Of a stretch of 26,482 nucleotides of DNA, positions 6,476-15,458 are shown in pieces. The position numbers were made by a program, and so were the translations under genes. The DNA comes from Actinobacteria bacterium UBA959 (lineage in GTDB: Bacteria; Actinomycetota; Actinomycetes; S36-B12; UBA5976), in the NCBI GenBank assembly GCA_002293025.1, contig DBCL01000014.1:280302-306783 (forward strand). The letters run 5' to 3'. The notes under the pieces were generated by a model. The model searched no databases. It was not told where the DNA came from and saw nothing but the letters and a program-made list of their open reading frames with translations. Within the stretch, counting starts at the first letter, position 1; each line of letters begins with the position of its first letter.

Positions 6476-8010
6476 GCGTGAAATCCAGCACTCGCCCATG
6501 GCGTGCGCTGATTGCAATTTTGGTAATCACGTTAGCGATGGGGGTTGGAGTTTTTTGGCCAGGAACCTCTTCATCTGCCAAATTAGGACTTGATCTCCAA
6601 GGTGGAACGCAAGTTATCTTGACTCCAAGGATTGTTTCGGGAGCCCCCGTAATTACGGCGGATCAACTCAACCAAACTGTGGCGATCATGCGTCAGCGAG
6701 TTAATGGCTTTGGTGTCGCCGAGGCAGAAGTTGCTGTGCAAGGCTCAGGAAATGAAGCAGCGATCGTGGTATCGGTTCCCGGTGTTAATCAACAAGGTAT
6801 TGCCGAACTATTGAAGCAAACAGCTCTTTTAGAATTTAGACCGGTATTACAAGCTCGAACTTCGAGCGCGCCAGTTGAAGACACTTCGGCTACAGCCCCT
6901 GCACCAGTAATTATTCCAACCTCTGCTGGATCTGAAGCCGAGCTCGCAGCTGCTTTTGCAGGCGCTGCTTGTTTTTCTGCTGAAGCTCTACAAGGTGGTG
7001 CAGTTCTAGATCCAAATTCATATGTGGTTACTTGCTCTACTGACGGCGCCGAAACTTTGTTACTTGCTCCAACTTTTATAGCAGGTGAACGTATTGATGA
7101 TGCAATCGCAGCACTTCCACCTCAAGGCGGCACTGGCGCTTGGGTTGTGACACTTGATTTTGACAGTGCCGGTGCTACCGCACTTGCAACTGCATCAACC
7201 GACATGTCTGCTAAACCAGATCCGCTTAATCGATTTGGAATAGTTCTAGACGGTTTAGTTGTTTCTGCTCCTTTCTTCCAAGAACCAATTCTGGGTGGAA
7301 GTGCCCAAATTTCTGGATCATTCACACCAGATGAAGCTAAAGCGCTCGCATCAGTGCTTCGTTATGGTGCGCTACCTATTGCGCTAGATATTGCAGAAAC
7401 TAATGCAGTTTCACCAACTCTTGGTATCGAGCAATTGAACGCTGGTTTGCTCGCGGGAGCATTAGGTTTGAGCCTAGTTGTTTTGTACTTATTGCTCTAT
7501 TACCGATTGCTTGGTCTTGTTGCGATCGTATCTTTAGCTCTTGCCGCTTCCATGATTTATTTCGCAGTGGTTTTACTAGGTAGATCGGTTGGTTTTACGC
7601 TAACTTTGGCGGGTGTTGCAGGATTAATTGTCGCAATTGGAATTACCGCTGACTCTTTTGTGGTTTATAACGAGCGAATTCGAGATGAAATTCGTGATGG
7701 AAAAGCCCCCAGAGCGGCTATCGACGCTGCTTGGAAGCGTGCCCGAAGAACTTTACTAGCTGCAGACTTTGTGCAGATGCTCGCTGCAGTTGTCTTGTAT
7801 TTCCTATCAGTTGGTGCTGTGCAAGGTTTCGCATTTGCACTTGGCCTATCAACCTTAGTTGACGTATTCGTGGCATTCTGGTTCACAAGACCTGTGACCG
7901 TTCTGTTTGGTAAGAGTCGTTTTGCAAATGGAAAATTAAGCGGAATTTCTCCAAGCAAACTCCGCGCAGGTATTCCCGCTAATTTAGTAGTAGATGGGGT
8001 GAGCAAATGA
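6472..8010 (+). CDS. secD: Protein translocase subunit SecD
   Basis: RND-type membrane protein that, with SecF, uses the proton gradient to pull exported proteins out of SecYEG on the outer side of the membrane. The 512 residues give one TM helix near 11-30, the signature LGLDLQGGTQVIL, a large external P1 region, and five TM helices from about 325 to 480. Asp and Arg residues in the TM4-TM5 region (ITADSFVVYNERIRDE) match the proton path. The P1 insert has an Ala/Pro-rich stretch and two cysteines (Cys167, Cys188) that could form a disulfide outside the cell. The GTG at 6472 is set by AAGGAG six bases upstream. The stop overlaps secF as ATGA. Confidence 0.97.
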   Translation: MSVKSSTRPWRALIAILVITLAMGVGVFWPGTSSSAKLGLDLQGGTQVILTPRIVSGAPVITADQLNQTVAIMRQRVNGFGVAEAEVAVQGSGNEAAIVVSVPGVNQQGIAELLKQTALLEFRPVLQARTSSAPVEDTSATAPAPVIIPTSAGSEAELAAAFAGAACFSAEALQGGAVLDPNSYVVTCSTDGAETLLLAPTFIAGERIDDAIAALPPQGGTGAWVVTLDFDSAGATALATASTDMSAKPDPLNRFGIVLDGLVVSAPFFQEPILGGSAQISGSFTPDEAKALASVLRYGALPIALDIAETNAVSPTLGIEQLNAGLLAGALGLSLVVLYLLLYYRLLGLVAIVSLALAASMIYFAVVLLGRSVGFTLTLAGVAGLIVAIGITADSFVVYNERIRDEIRDGKAPRAAIDAAWKRARRTLLAADFVQMLAAVVLYFLSVGAVQGFAFALGLSTLVDVFVAFWFTRPVTVLFGKSRFANGKLSGISPSKLRAGIPANLVVDGVSK

Positions 8011-9083
8011 TTAGTTTGGCCGCACTGGGTAATCAACTGTACTTTGGGTCGAAGTCTTTTGCGTTCATTCGTCATCGTAAATATTGGTACGCAATCGCAG
8101 GCTTACTAATGGCTACATCTATTGGCTTCTTGGGTACATCTGGATTGAATCTAGGAATTGAATTCAGGGGTGGAACTGAATTTATCTCATCTTCCAAAAT
8201 CTCTGCTGAGGAAATGCGTCTTGAATTAGAGGATGAAGGTTTCGAACAGATTATTGTGCAATCTATTGGCTCTGATAGGTTAGCCATTCAGACAAATGAA
8301 TTTACTTCTACTGAATTAGCCACTGCTACCCAAACTGTTTCTGAACTTTCAGGAGCAAATGTCTCAGATATTACAATTCGAACTGTTGGTCCAACTTGGG
8401 GTGATGACATCACACGTCAGGCTCTCATTGGTTTAGTTGCTTTTTTGATTTTAGTAATGATCTTCCTCTCAATTTATTTTGAGATTAGAATGGCGATTGC
8501 AGCTATGGCCGCTTTGATTCATGATTTGCTTATAACTATCGGAGTTTATGCTGTATTCGGATTTGAAGTAACACCTTCGACAGCGATTGGTGTTTTAACC
8601 ATTTTGGGTTATTCACTCTATGACACAGTAGTTGTATTTGATAAAGTAAAGGAAAACACACGGGGCGTCTTACTTCAATCAGCAAATACTTATGATGAAG
8701 TGGCTAATTTAGCAATTAATCAAACAGTAGTCCGAAGTATTAACACATCTCTTGTAGCTTTATTACCTATCGCTGGTATCTTGTTTATTGGAGCATATGT
8801 TCTCCGTGCATCAACATTGCAAGATCTTGCTATTGCTTTATTTGTTGGTATTGCTGGTGGAACTTATTCATCAATCTTTATTGCCACACCATTCTTAGCT
8901 CAATTAAAGGATGGCCAACCTGAGATAAAGGCCCTCAAAGAGCGAGTTTCGGCCCGTAGATTGGCAATTGAAACTACCGGTATAGATCCACAGTTGGTGG
9001 TAAAAGCTGAAACTAGAGCCAAATATGCACAGCATGGTGGGCCTCGCAATCAACCAAAGCGCAAACCTCGCAGACTTCGCTAG
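8007..9083 (+). CDS. secF: Protein translocase subunit SecF
   Basis: Partner of SecD in the export motor. The 358 residues include a first TM helix (about 28-47), the signature LGIEFRGGTEFI, a small external domain (about 60-125), five more TM helices between about 135 and 305, and the motif YSLYDTVVVFDKVKEN in the proton-path region. The C-terminal 50 residues are basic, ending in RNQPKRKPRRLR, a cytoplasmic tail common in actinobacterial SecF. ATG at 8007 overlaps the secD stop (ATGA). Only 45 bases separate it from rel; the adenine phosphoribosyltransferase gene often found between them in actinobacteria is absent. Confidence 0.97.
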   Translation: MISLAALGNQLYFGSKSFAFIRHRKYWYAIAGLLMATSIGFLGTSGLNLGIEFRGGTEFISSSKISAEEMRLELEDEGFEQIIVQSIGSDRLAIQTNEFTSTELATATQTVSELSGANVSDITIRTVGPTWGDDITRQALIGLVAFLILVMIFLSIYFEIRMAIAAMAALIHDLLITIGVYAVFGFEVTPSTAIGVLTILGYSLYDTVVVFDKVKENTRGVLLQSANTYDEVANLAINQTVVRSINTSLVALLPIAGILFIGAYVLRASTLQDLAIALFVGIAGGTYSSIFIATPFLAQLKDGQPEIKALKERVSARRLAIETTGIDPQLVVKAETRAKYAQHGGPRNQPKRKPRRLR

Positions 9084-9100
9084 TTCGACTTTGGCTTACA

Positions 9101-9114
9101 CTTCGCTCACGAAG
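9101..9114 (+). other. Small hairpin in the secF-rel gap
   Basis: CTTCG (9101-9105) and CGAAG (9110-9114) form a perfect five-bp stem with a four-base CTCA loop, ending four bases before the rel ribosome site AAGGAG at 9119-9124. It is too weak for a terminator and has no T-run. It could affect rel translation or be chance. Confidence 0.25.
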
Positions 9115-9128
9115 AATCAAGGAGCGTC

Positions 9129-11372
9129 GTGTCGGACGATTTGAAGTTGGGGCTAACCCAGCCAGTTGATCAATCCTCGAGACGTGCCCTAATGGCTCGT
9201 ATAGCCAAATTAACTAACCCCGCACCCAAAGAACTCGATCAAGTTTTAAAGTCCTTAAAAACATACCATTCAAAAACTGATAACACATTAGTTATTCGAG
9301 CCTACGAGGTTGCATCTGTAGCGCATGAGGGTCAGTTTCGAAGAACTGGTGACAAATACATCTCACACCCACTAAAAGTTGCCGAGATACTAGCTGACCT
9401 GGGAATGGGTGGAGAAACCCTAGCTGCTGCTCTGCTGCATGATGTTGCAGAAGATACCGAATACAACCTAGAAGCAATCGAGCGAGATTTTGGAACTGAA
9501 GTCGCACAACTTGTCGATGGTGTCACCAAGTTAGATAAAGTTAAGTACGGACAAGCTTCTGCTTCGGAGACCGTCCGGAAAATGATTGTGGCCATGGCTA
9601 AGGACATTCGTGTTCTAGTAATCAAATTAGCGGATCGCTTACACAACATGCAAACGATTGATGCTATGCCGAAAGAGAACCAAGAGCGCAAAGCAAAAGA
9701 AACTCTGGAAATTTATGCTCCACTTGCTCACAGATTAGGTATGAATACCATTAAGTGGGAACTTGAGGATTTATCTTTCAAAACGTTGTATCCAAAGATG
9801 TATGAAGAAATCGCATCTCTAGTGGAAACTCGGACACCGGCACGTAATGAACAGTTATCCAAAGTTTTTGATGGTCTTACTGGGGCGCTCAAGGAAGCAA
9901 AAATTTCCGCTGATATCTCAGGTAGACCAAAGCACCTTTTTTCGGTGTATCAGAAAATGATCGTCAGAGGTCATGATTTTGACGATATCTACGATCTAGT
10001 TGGTGTCCGAATTCTGGTAGACACACTGAAGGATTGTTATGGTGCTTTAGGCACCGTACATTCTTTGTGGAGCCCAGTTCCAGGTCGATTCAAAGATTAC
10101 ATAGCCATGCCAAAAATGAATATGTACCAATCGCTACATACTTCAGTCATTGGTCCAAGCGGTAAACCTGTTGAAATTCAAATTCGAACCCATGACATGC
10201 ATCGCTCTGCTGAGTGGGGTATCGCAGCTCATTGGCGCTACAAGAATCAAACTGTTGGTAATAAGAGCGGGCCAGACGACATGGCATGGCTACGCCAATT
10301 GTTGGACTGGCAACGCGAAACTAGCGACTCCGGCGAATTTATGGATTCACTTATCTACGATCTAGGCAAGGAAGAAGTATTCGTTTTCACGCCTAAGGGT
10401 GATGTGATCGCTTTGCCGAAAGGTTCAACCCCGATTGACTTTGCATACACGGTTCACACGGATGTTGGTCATAGATGTGTTGGGGCCAAAGTGAACAATC
10501 GATTAGTACCACTAGATCACACACTAAAAAATGGCGACTCAATCGAGATCATCACATCTAAGGCGCAAGAACCTAGCCCAAATAGAGACTGGCTAGATAT
10601 CGCTCAAAGTCCTAGAGCAAAAAGCAAGATTCGAACTTGGTTTAATAAGGAAACTCGCGAGGAATCAACTGAGATTGGCAAAGAGGATTTAATCAAGTTA
10701 ATGCGGCGGGAAGGGTTGCCGTACAAGAAACTTATGTCTACGGATGCACTGTTAATCATTTCAAAAGAACTTGGATCACCTGATTTGCAGACTCTCTTCT
10801 TTAATATCGGCGAAGGTAAAATTTCAGCGTCCGTTGTAGTTAAGAAACTAGTACAAGCCCATGGGGGATTAGATGGTTTAGCGGAAGATATCTCCAGCAG
10901 TGTAGTTTTACCAAGCAAGGGGCGCACAGATGCTGAGCGTCCAGCTATTGAAGTAACAGGACTTGCCGACGTGCTAGTTAAGTTGGCTAGATGCTGTACG
11001 CCTGTTCCTGGGGATCAAATCAATGGTTTTGTTACTAAAGGATCTGGTGTTTCTGTTCATAGAGTGGATTGCAGCAATATCCCACAGCTTGATGCTGAGC
11101 GTCTGATTGAAGTTAAATGGAACAAAGCCCTAGGCGGAATGTTTTTAGTTAACATTCAAAGCGAAGCGATTGATCGCCCTGGTTTGCTCTCTGACATTAC
11201 TTCTGTTCTTAGTGAAAAGCGCGTCAACATTTTGTCAGCGACCGTGAGCACTTCCAAAGACCGCGTGGCATTGTCACGTTTTACTTTTGAGTTAGCTGAC
11301 AGCAGTCATCTAGATGGAGTGCTCCAAGCTGTTCGCCGAGTAGATGGCGTATACGACGTCTATCGTGTTTAA
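9129..11372 (+). CDS. rel: Bifunctional (p)ppGpp synthetase/hydrolase Rel
   Basis: Makes (p)ppGpp from GTP/GDP and ATP in amino-acid starvation and hydrolyses it otherwise; the master of the stringent response. The 747-residue long RSH layout is complete: HD hydrolase domain (about 53-200) with His80 and the catalytic HD pair at 104-105 in ALLHDVAEDT; synthetase domain (about 240-370) with RFKDYIAMPKMNMYQSLH and VEIQIRT; TGS (FTPKGDVIALPKGSTPIDFAYTVH); zinc-finger/helical region with ARCCTPVPGD; and a C-terminal ACT domain. An intact HD marks it as bifunctional, as usual for the single Rel of actinobacteria. GTG start at 9129 with AAGGAG upstream. It ends tail to tail with the DUF349 gene. 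Confidence 0.98.
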   Translation: MSDDLKLGLTQPVDQSSRRALMARIAKLTNPAPKELDQVLKSLKTYHSKTDNTLVIRAYEVASVAHEGQFRRTGDKYISHPLKVAEILADLGMGGETLAAALLHDVAEDTEYNLEAIERDFGTEVAQLVDGVTKLDKVKYGQASASETVRKMIVAMAKDIRVLVIKLADRLHNMQTIDAMPKENQERKAKETLEIYAPLAHRLGMNTIKWELEDLSFKTLYPKMYEEIASLVETRTPARNEQLSKVFDGLTGALKEAKISADISGRPKHLFSVYQKMIVRGHDFDDIYDLVGVRILVDTLKDCYGALGTVHSLWSPVPGRFKDYIAMPKMNMYQSLHTSVIGPSGKPVEIQIRTHDMHRSAEWGIAAHWRYKNQTVGNKSGPDDMAWLRQLLDWQRETSDSGEFMDSLIYDLGKEEVFVFTPKGDVIALPKGSTPIDFAYTVHTDVGHRCVGAKVNNRLVPLDHTLKNGDSIEIITSKAQEPSPNRDWLDIAQSPRAKSKIRTWFNKETREESTEIGKEDLIKLMRREGLPYKKLMSTDALLIISKELGSPDLQTLFFNIGEGKISASVVVKKLVQAHGGLDGLAEDISSSVVLPSKGRTDAERPAIEVTGLADVLVKLARCCTPVPGDQINGFVTKGSGVSVHRVDCSNIPQLDAERLIEVKWNKALGGMFLVNIQSEAIDRPGLLSDITSVLSEKRVNILSATVSTSKDRVALSRFTFELADSSHLDGVLQAVRRVDGVYDVYRV

Positions 11373-12607
11373 CGTGCGAAATCTGTAAGAGTTTCTTCGA
11401 CCGCAGAGAGCAAAAGCTTTTGCCCTTCAATAGCGGTAATCAACTCACTTACCTTCGCCGAATTACCAGCATCCTGGGCCTTAGTTAGCTCTTTCTCCAG
11501 CTTGTTGATCTTTTCGGTAAATAAACTTAAAGTTGAATTGGCTCTAGCTTGCTTGTCTGGGTCTTTCCTTGAGACCTCTTTGATGTCTGCCTCTTTGATT
11601 GCTGTTTCAACTAGTTTCAGACGGTCCTCAAGTTTTTGCATCCAATCTCTTGGGACATGACCGATTTTTTCCCATCGGTTATGAATATCGCGCATTGTTT
11701 TCTTTGCTGCAGCTATGTCCTTAATTGGTAGCACTGCCTCTGCTTCCACCAGTAGACCACGCTTTTTTTCCAGGTTAGCCAACTGAGACGCATTTCTTTT
11801 CTCTAGATCACTCTTTTTTCTGGTAAAGAATTCATCTTGTGCTGATTTGAATGTAGCCCAAAGCTTCTCGTCTTCTCCTCGACCGATGCGGCCCGCCTTC
11901 TTCCATTCGTCCATCAGGGATTTAAACGTATTCGAAGTTTTGATCCAATCAGAAGAATTCTTAAGTTTCTCAGCTTCTGCGACAACTCTAGTTTTTATCT
12001 CGGTGGCTGCATTTCGCACTTTAGCTGCTTCAGCGAAGTGAGTTCTACGTCGCTTATCAAAGGAACTTCGCGCATGAGAAAAAGTCTTCCAAAGTTCCTG
12101 TTCCAATTTTCGATCGAATCTACTCAAATTCTTCCATTCCTCTAAGGCTTTCGTGAAGAATTCATGAGTTGATTTCCAGCTTGTGCTATCTGCCAATTTT
12201 TCAGCCTGCTCGGCAATTTCTTTACGTCGAGCAACCGCTGCCGTCTGAGCTTCTTTCTTTTTTGCATTTAGTACTTCAGCACGTGCCGCAGCTGCTATTT
12301 TGAGCTCTTCAGATCTAATAATTAAAAGAGCGAGGTCTCCAACTAAATTGCCACTTGCTGCAGATTCTGTAAGTTTGTCTGCAAGTGCACGAGCGGGACC
12401 TGGAATTCCTCGATTCTCTGCTAGTCGAGTTAACATCACATCTGCTTCTACTAAGAGATCAACATATTTGCGTGCAAAAAACAGTAAACCTTCACGTGGA
12501 GTGCCAGCCTTGTATTGACCAACAATTCGTTCGCCTTCAGGTGTTCGAACAAATACCGTTCCATCTTCTATTGAACGGCCAAATGTTGCTGCAGTTGTGA
12601 TCTCCAT
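11369..12607 (-). CDS. DUF349 repeat protein
   Basis: A 412-residue, charged, almost wholly helical cytoplasmic protein with about three DUF349 repeats: around 135-195 (ALEEWKNLSRFDRKLEQELW), 215-270 (LMDEWKKAGRIGRGEDEKLW) and 290-345 (IHNRWEKIGHVPRDWMQKLE). A predicted coiled coil follows (about 350-405). The biochemical function of DUF349 proteins is not known to me. In actinobacteria this gene commonly sits between rel and hisS beside a cyclophilin, as here. ATG at 12605-12607 (minus strand) has AAGGAG just upstream. It lies 21 bases downstream of the cyclophilin gene and probably shares its transcript. Its TAA and that of rel overlap on TTAA at 11369-11372. Confidence 0.93.
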   Translation of the reverse strand: MEITTAATFGRSIEDGTVFVRTPEGERIVGQYKAGTPREGLLFFARKYVDLLVEADVMLTRLAENRGIPGPARALADKLTESAASGNLVGDLALLIIRSEELKIAAAARAEVLNAKKKEAQTAAVARRKEIAEQAEKLADSTSWKSTHEFFTKALEEWKNLSRFDRKLEQELWKTFSHARSSFDKRRRTHFAEAAKVRNAATEIKTRVVAEAEKLKNSSDWIKTSNTFKSLMDEWKKAGRIGRGEDEKLWATFKSAQDEFFTRKKSDLEKRNASQLANLEKKRGLLVEAEAVLPIKDIAAAKKTMRDIHNRWEKIGHVPRDWMQKLEDRLKLVETAIKEADIKEVSRKDPDKQARANSTLSLFTEKINKLEKELTKAQDAGNSAKVSELITAIEGQKLLLSAVEETLTDFAR

Positions 12608-12628
12608 TATTACTCCTTGGTCCGATTA

Positions 12629-13375
12629 TTACGGCGCATATGTGGCGTTAAGTATCATGACTGGCTGTGCCGGAGGGCCATCTCCGCCACCACCTAAAAC
12701 CCCAACCTGTGCAATTTTTTGCACTAAATCGAGCCCGGCCGTTACCCGACCAAAGATTGTGTATGCACTTGGTAGTTCAGTATCTTGGTAGACAATAAAA
12801 AATTGGGAGCCTCCAGTACCAGGGCCGGCATTTGCCATGGCTAAGGTTCCAGCAGGATAGTTATTTGGACCTTCAATTGGAAGATTCTCATCAGGTAATG
12901 CAAATCCTGGACCACCTGTTCCATTGCCAGATGGATCACCACACTGGAGCACAAAAATGCCAGCAGTAGTTAAACGATGACAAATTGTTTGATTGAAGTA
13001 GCCATCTGATGCCATTGTTTCAAATGCACCTACCGTTGCAGGTGCTGCTGCAGGGTCAGTTTCGATGACAATGTCACCGCAATTTGTGCTAAACGTTAAT
13101 GTGCCAGGGGCTTTGGCTGTGCTTGGAGATGGGGCAACGTCATACCTAACATCGTCACCTCTTGGGGTACCAATCTCGGAACATTCGGCAAGCCCTACTG
13201 GGGTAGTAGTTTCTTCAATGGGTGCAGTCTCAGGTAGTTCAGCTGGTCGATTGTTGTAGATGGCTAATCCAATAAACCCTGTCAGAACTACCAATACAGA
13301 AAGAACTGCGATCAGGTTACGACGGCGGGCTGCTTTTGCGGCTTCAGCCTTGGCTTGACGGGAACGCTGACTCAT
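12629..13375 (-). CDS. Membrane-anchored cyclophilin-type peptidyl-prolyl isomerase
   Basis: A 248-residue protein with a basic cytoplasmic N-terminus (1-19, rich in Arg, Lys and Ala), one TM helix (about 20-41), an acidic Thr/Pro linker, and a cyclophilin domain from about 85 to the end. The catalytic arginine is in ICHRLTTAGIFVLQCGDP; the segments GNGTGGPGF and MANAGPGTGGSQFFI are typical of the fold. The domain should face outside the membrane and help exported proteins fold, which suits the nearby secDF. The usual FHRVIPGFMIQ stretch is changed to a Cys-flanked form seen in actinobacterial members. On the minus strand, AAGGAG lies nine bases before the ATG. It is divergent from the hydrolase-hisS operon. 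Confidence 0.93.
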   Translation of the reverse strand: MSQRSRQAKAEAAKAARRRNLIAVLSVLVVLTGFIGLAIYNNRPAELPETAPIEETTTPVGLAECSEIGTPRGDDVRYDVAPSPSTAKAPGTLTFSTNCGDIVIETDPAAAPATVGAFETMASDGYFNQTICHRLTTAGIFVLQCGDPSGNGTGGPGFALPDENLPIEGPNNYPAGTLAMANAGPGTGGSQFFIVYQDTELPSAYTIFGRVTAGLDLVQKIAQVGVLGGGGDGPPAQPVMILNATYAP

Positions 13376-13495
13376 TCGCAGAGACTCCTTGTTAGGTTGG
13401 GATAGGGCTCAACTTTACCCCCACGCAAACCCTGGAACACGGGCGGAAGGCATTCCTGAAGGTAGGCTCCGCCACAAGAAGAATTGGGAGAACTT
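13376..13495. promoter_or_regulatory. Divergent intergenic region, probable two promoters
   Basis: This 120-bp gap separates the minus-strand cyclophilin/DUF349 pair from the long plus-strand hisS-to-efp group, so both promoters should lie here. On the minus strand TAAAGT (plus coordinates 13412-13417) resembles a -10 box; on the plus strand TAGGCT at 13463-13468 does. Neither has a clear -35. GGCGGA (13442-13447) and TCCGCC (13468-13473) form a short inverted repeat around the plus-strand candidate and could be an operator or chance. Confidence 0.35.
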
Positions 13496-14167
13496 GTGTT
13501 TATTCAGAGCGCCTCGGTTGGCCCATGGGGGACCAATTGTCACGTAGTGGCTACTAAACCTGGGGCAGAATGCATAGTTATTGACCCTGGCTTAGGAGCA
13601 TTACAGGAGATTAACTCCATCACGCAAGAAAACCATCTAAAGCCCGTCGCAGTTCTACTTACTCATGGACATATCGACCACATTTGGAATTTACTTCCAT
13701 TATGCGATGATCTTGGTATTCCTGCAGTTATTCATCAGATGGATAAAAGACTTTTGAAAGACCCTTTAATGGGTGTTTCCAAAGAAGCTGCCGAAATGGT
13801 TAATCAACTATCTCCTGGAGCAGTTTGGCGTGAGCCAGCAATTGTGCAAACGATGAATTCAGAAACAAAAATCAGTTTTGCTGGTTTTGAGATTGATGTT
13901 ATTCCCACACCTGGACATACCGCAGGATCTGTTTGTTTTTTGTTTAATAATGACCACTTATTCACAGGTGACACATTATTTGCTCAAGGGATTGGCAGAA
14001 CTGATCTTTTCTCGGGTAGCGATTCAGACATGGTGCAGAGTTTGAATCTGTTAGTCAATCGCTTTGATGACAATATGAGCATCTATCCAGGACATGGACC
14101 CAATTCCAGTATTGGTGAGACAAAAACAGTTAACAGTTACCTTCAGAAACTTCTGGACTTAAGGTAA
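13496..14167 (+). CDS. Metallo-beta-lactamase-fold hydrolase, glyoxalase II-like
   Basis: A 223-residue zinc hydrolase of the glyoxalase II type. Metal ligands: THGHIDH (His57, His59, Asp61, His62), His141 in PTPGHTAGS, Asp159 in LFTGDTLF, and His200 in YPGHGP. Members hydrolyse thioesters such as hydroxyacyl-thiols, but the C-terminal glutathione-binding domain of true glyoxalase II is missing, so the substrate is open; mycothiol conjugates are possible in an actinobacterium. The GTG at 13496 follows GGGAG by five bases. An in-frame TTG at 13484 lies upstream of that site and is less likely. It precedes hisS by two bases, a pairing conserved in actinobacteria. Confidence 0.9.
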   Translation: MFIQSASVGPWGTNCHVVATKPGAECIVIDPGLGALQEINSITQENHLKPVAVLLTHGHIDHIWNLLPLCDDLGIPAVIHQMDKRLLKDPLMGVSKEAAEMVNQLSPGAVWREPAIVQTMNSETKISFAGFEIDVIPTPGHTAGSVCFLFNNDHLFTGDTLFAQGIGRTDLFSGSDSDMVQSLNLLVNRFDDNMSIYPGHGPNSSIGETKTVNSYLQKLLDLR

Positions 14168-14169
14168 AA

Positions 14170-15453
14170 ATGACCATACAAGCTCCCAAAGGGGTTCCTG
14201 AATATGTTCCGCCACAAGGCGATGAATTCAGATATGTCCGTGACCAATTAGCTACTCCAGCGATTCTTGCAGGGTACAAGTACATAGAGCTGCCCTATTT
14301 TGAAGATGTTGCTCTGTACACCAAGGGCATTGGTGAATCCACGGATGTTGTTTCTAAAGAAATGTACACTTTTACAGATCGAGGCGATCGTCAGTTAGCT
14401 TTACGTCCAGAAGGTACTGCTGGAGTTATTCGAAGCGTTATTGAAAATAACCTCACACAGAATGGTCTTCCGATAAAGATTTGGTATGCAGGTGCTTTCT
14501 TTCGAGCCGAACGCCCACAAAAGGGCCGCTATCGACAACTTCAGCAAGTAGGTATAGAAGCGATTGGTGCAGAATCGCCAGCATTAGATGCTGAAGTTAT
14601 TGCGCTTGGTTATGAAGCATTTCGAAGGATTGGGTTAACCAAATTTGAAATTCAGTTAACCTCTTTAGGAGATAGCACTACTCGTCCACACTATCGGGAA
14701 GTGCTAACCAGTTTCCTAAGCAAACTTGATTTAGATTCAGAAACTCAAGAGCGAGTTAAATTGAATCCATTACGAGTTTTGGATGATAAAAGACCTGAAA
14801 TCCAGAAGCAACTAGTAGATGCCCCTTTGATGATTAATTACCTTTCGGATGAAAGCAAGCAATATCACGAATCAGTTAAGCATTATTTACTCGAAGCTGG
14901 AATTCCGTTCGTAGATGCACCGCGGTTAGTTCGAGGTCTTGATTATTACACCAGAACCACTTTCGAATTTGTTCATTCCGGTTTAGGCGCACAATCAGGG
15001 ATAGGCGGGGGTGGGCGCTATGACCAGTTGATGGGCTCCCTTGGAGGTAAAGATGTATCTGGAATTGGATTTGGTTTAGGAGTAGATCGTGCCTACTTGG
15101 CGTGTGAAGCAGAAGGTATTGACATTAGGCAAGCACTTCCGAAATCTATGGTTTTATTATCCATTGGTGAAACCCATGATCCTTATGCATTCAAATTAGC
15201 CCAAGAATTAAGAGCGAATGGTTTCATCGTCGACTACCAAGCACATGCTAAGAACCTCAAATCAGGGCTAAAGAATGCAGATCGTTTGCACGCTGCAATC
15301 GCAATACTTGTGGGTGATGATGAAGTTGCTGCAAATAGTGTTTCAATTCGAATGATGGATTCAGGTGAGCAAATCATGGTCTTAGCCACCAACTTGATTC
15401 TAGAACTTAGCAACCGCCTAACATTAGGCTCCAATATGTGGAAAGAAGCCTAA
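14170..15453 (+). CDS. hisS: Histidyl-tRNA synthetase
   Basis: Class IIa synthetase that charges tRNA-His. The 427 residues show motif 2 (FRAERPQKGRYRQLQQVG), the two histidine-specific loops LVRGLDYYTRTTFEF and GIGGGGRYDQL, motif 3 (GIGFGLGVDR), and a C-terminal anticodon-binding domain from about residue 328. It is the standard bacterial form, not the shorter HisZ paralog, as all catalytic loops are intact. ATG at 14170 lies two bases after the hydrolase stop. The stop lies five bases before the chosen aspS start. Confidence 0.98.
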   Translation: MTIQAPKGVPEYVPPQGDEFRYVRDQLATPAILAGYKYIELPYFEDVALYTKGIGESTDVVSKEMYTFTDRGDRQLALRPEGTAGVIRSVIENNLTQNGLPIKIWYAGAFFRAERPQKGRYRQLQQVGIEAIGAESPALDAEVIALGYEAFRRIGLTKFEIQLTSLGDSTTRPHYREVLTSFLSKLDLDSETQERVKLNPLRVLDDKRPEIQKQLVDAPLMINYLSDESKQYHESVKHYLLEAGIPFVDAPRLVRGLDYYTRTTFEFVHSGLGAQSGIGGGGRYDQLMGSLGGKDVSGIGFGLGVDRAYLACEAEGIDIRQALPKSMVLLSIGETHDPYAFKLAQELRANGFIVDYQAHAKNLKSGLKNADRLHAAIAILVGDDEVAANSVSIRMMDSGEQIMVLATNLILELSNRLTLGSNMWKEA

Positions 15454-15458
15454 TAACC

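Noticed and set aside
11847..12600. Plus-strand open frames inside the DUF349 gene
   Set aside because: They are antisense shadows of a well-supported gene, with no ribosome sites or recognisable protein features.
15438..15458. GTG 15438 as the aspS start
   Set aside because: It overlaps the end of hisS by 16 bases and adds seven residues not typical of AspRS; GTG 15459 gives the conserved N-terminus.
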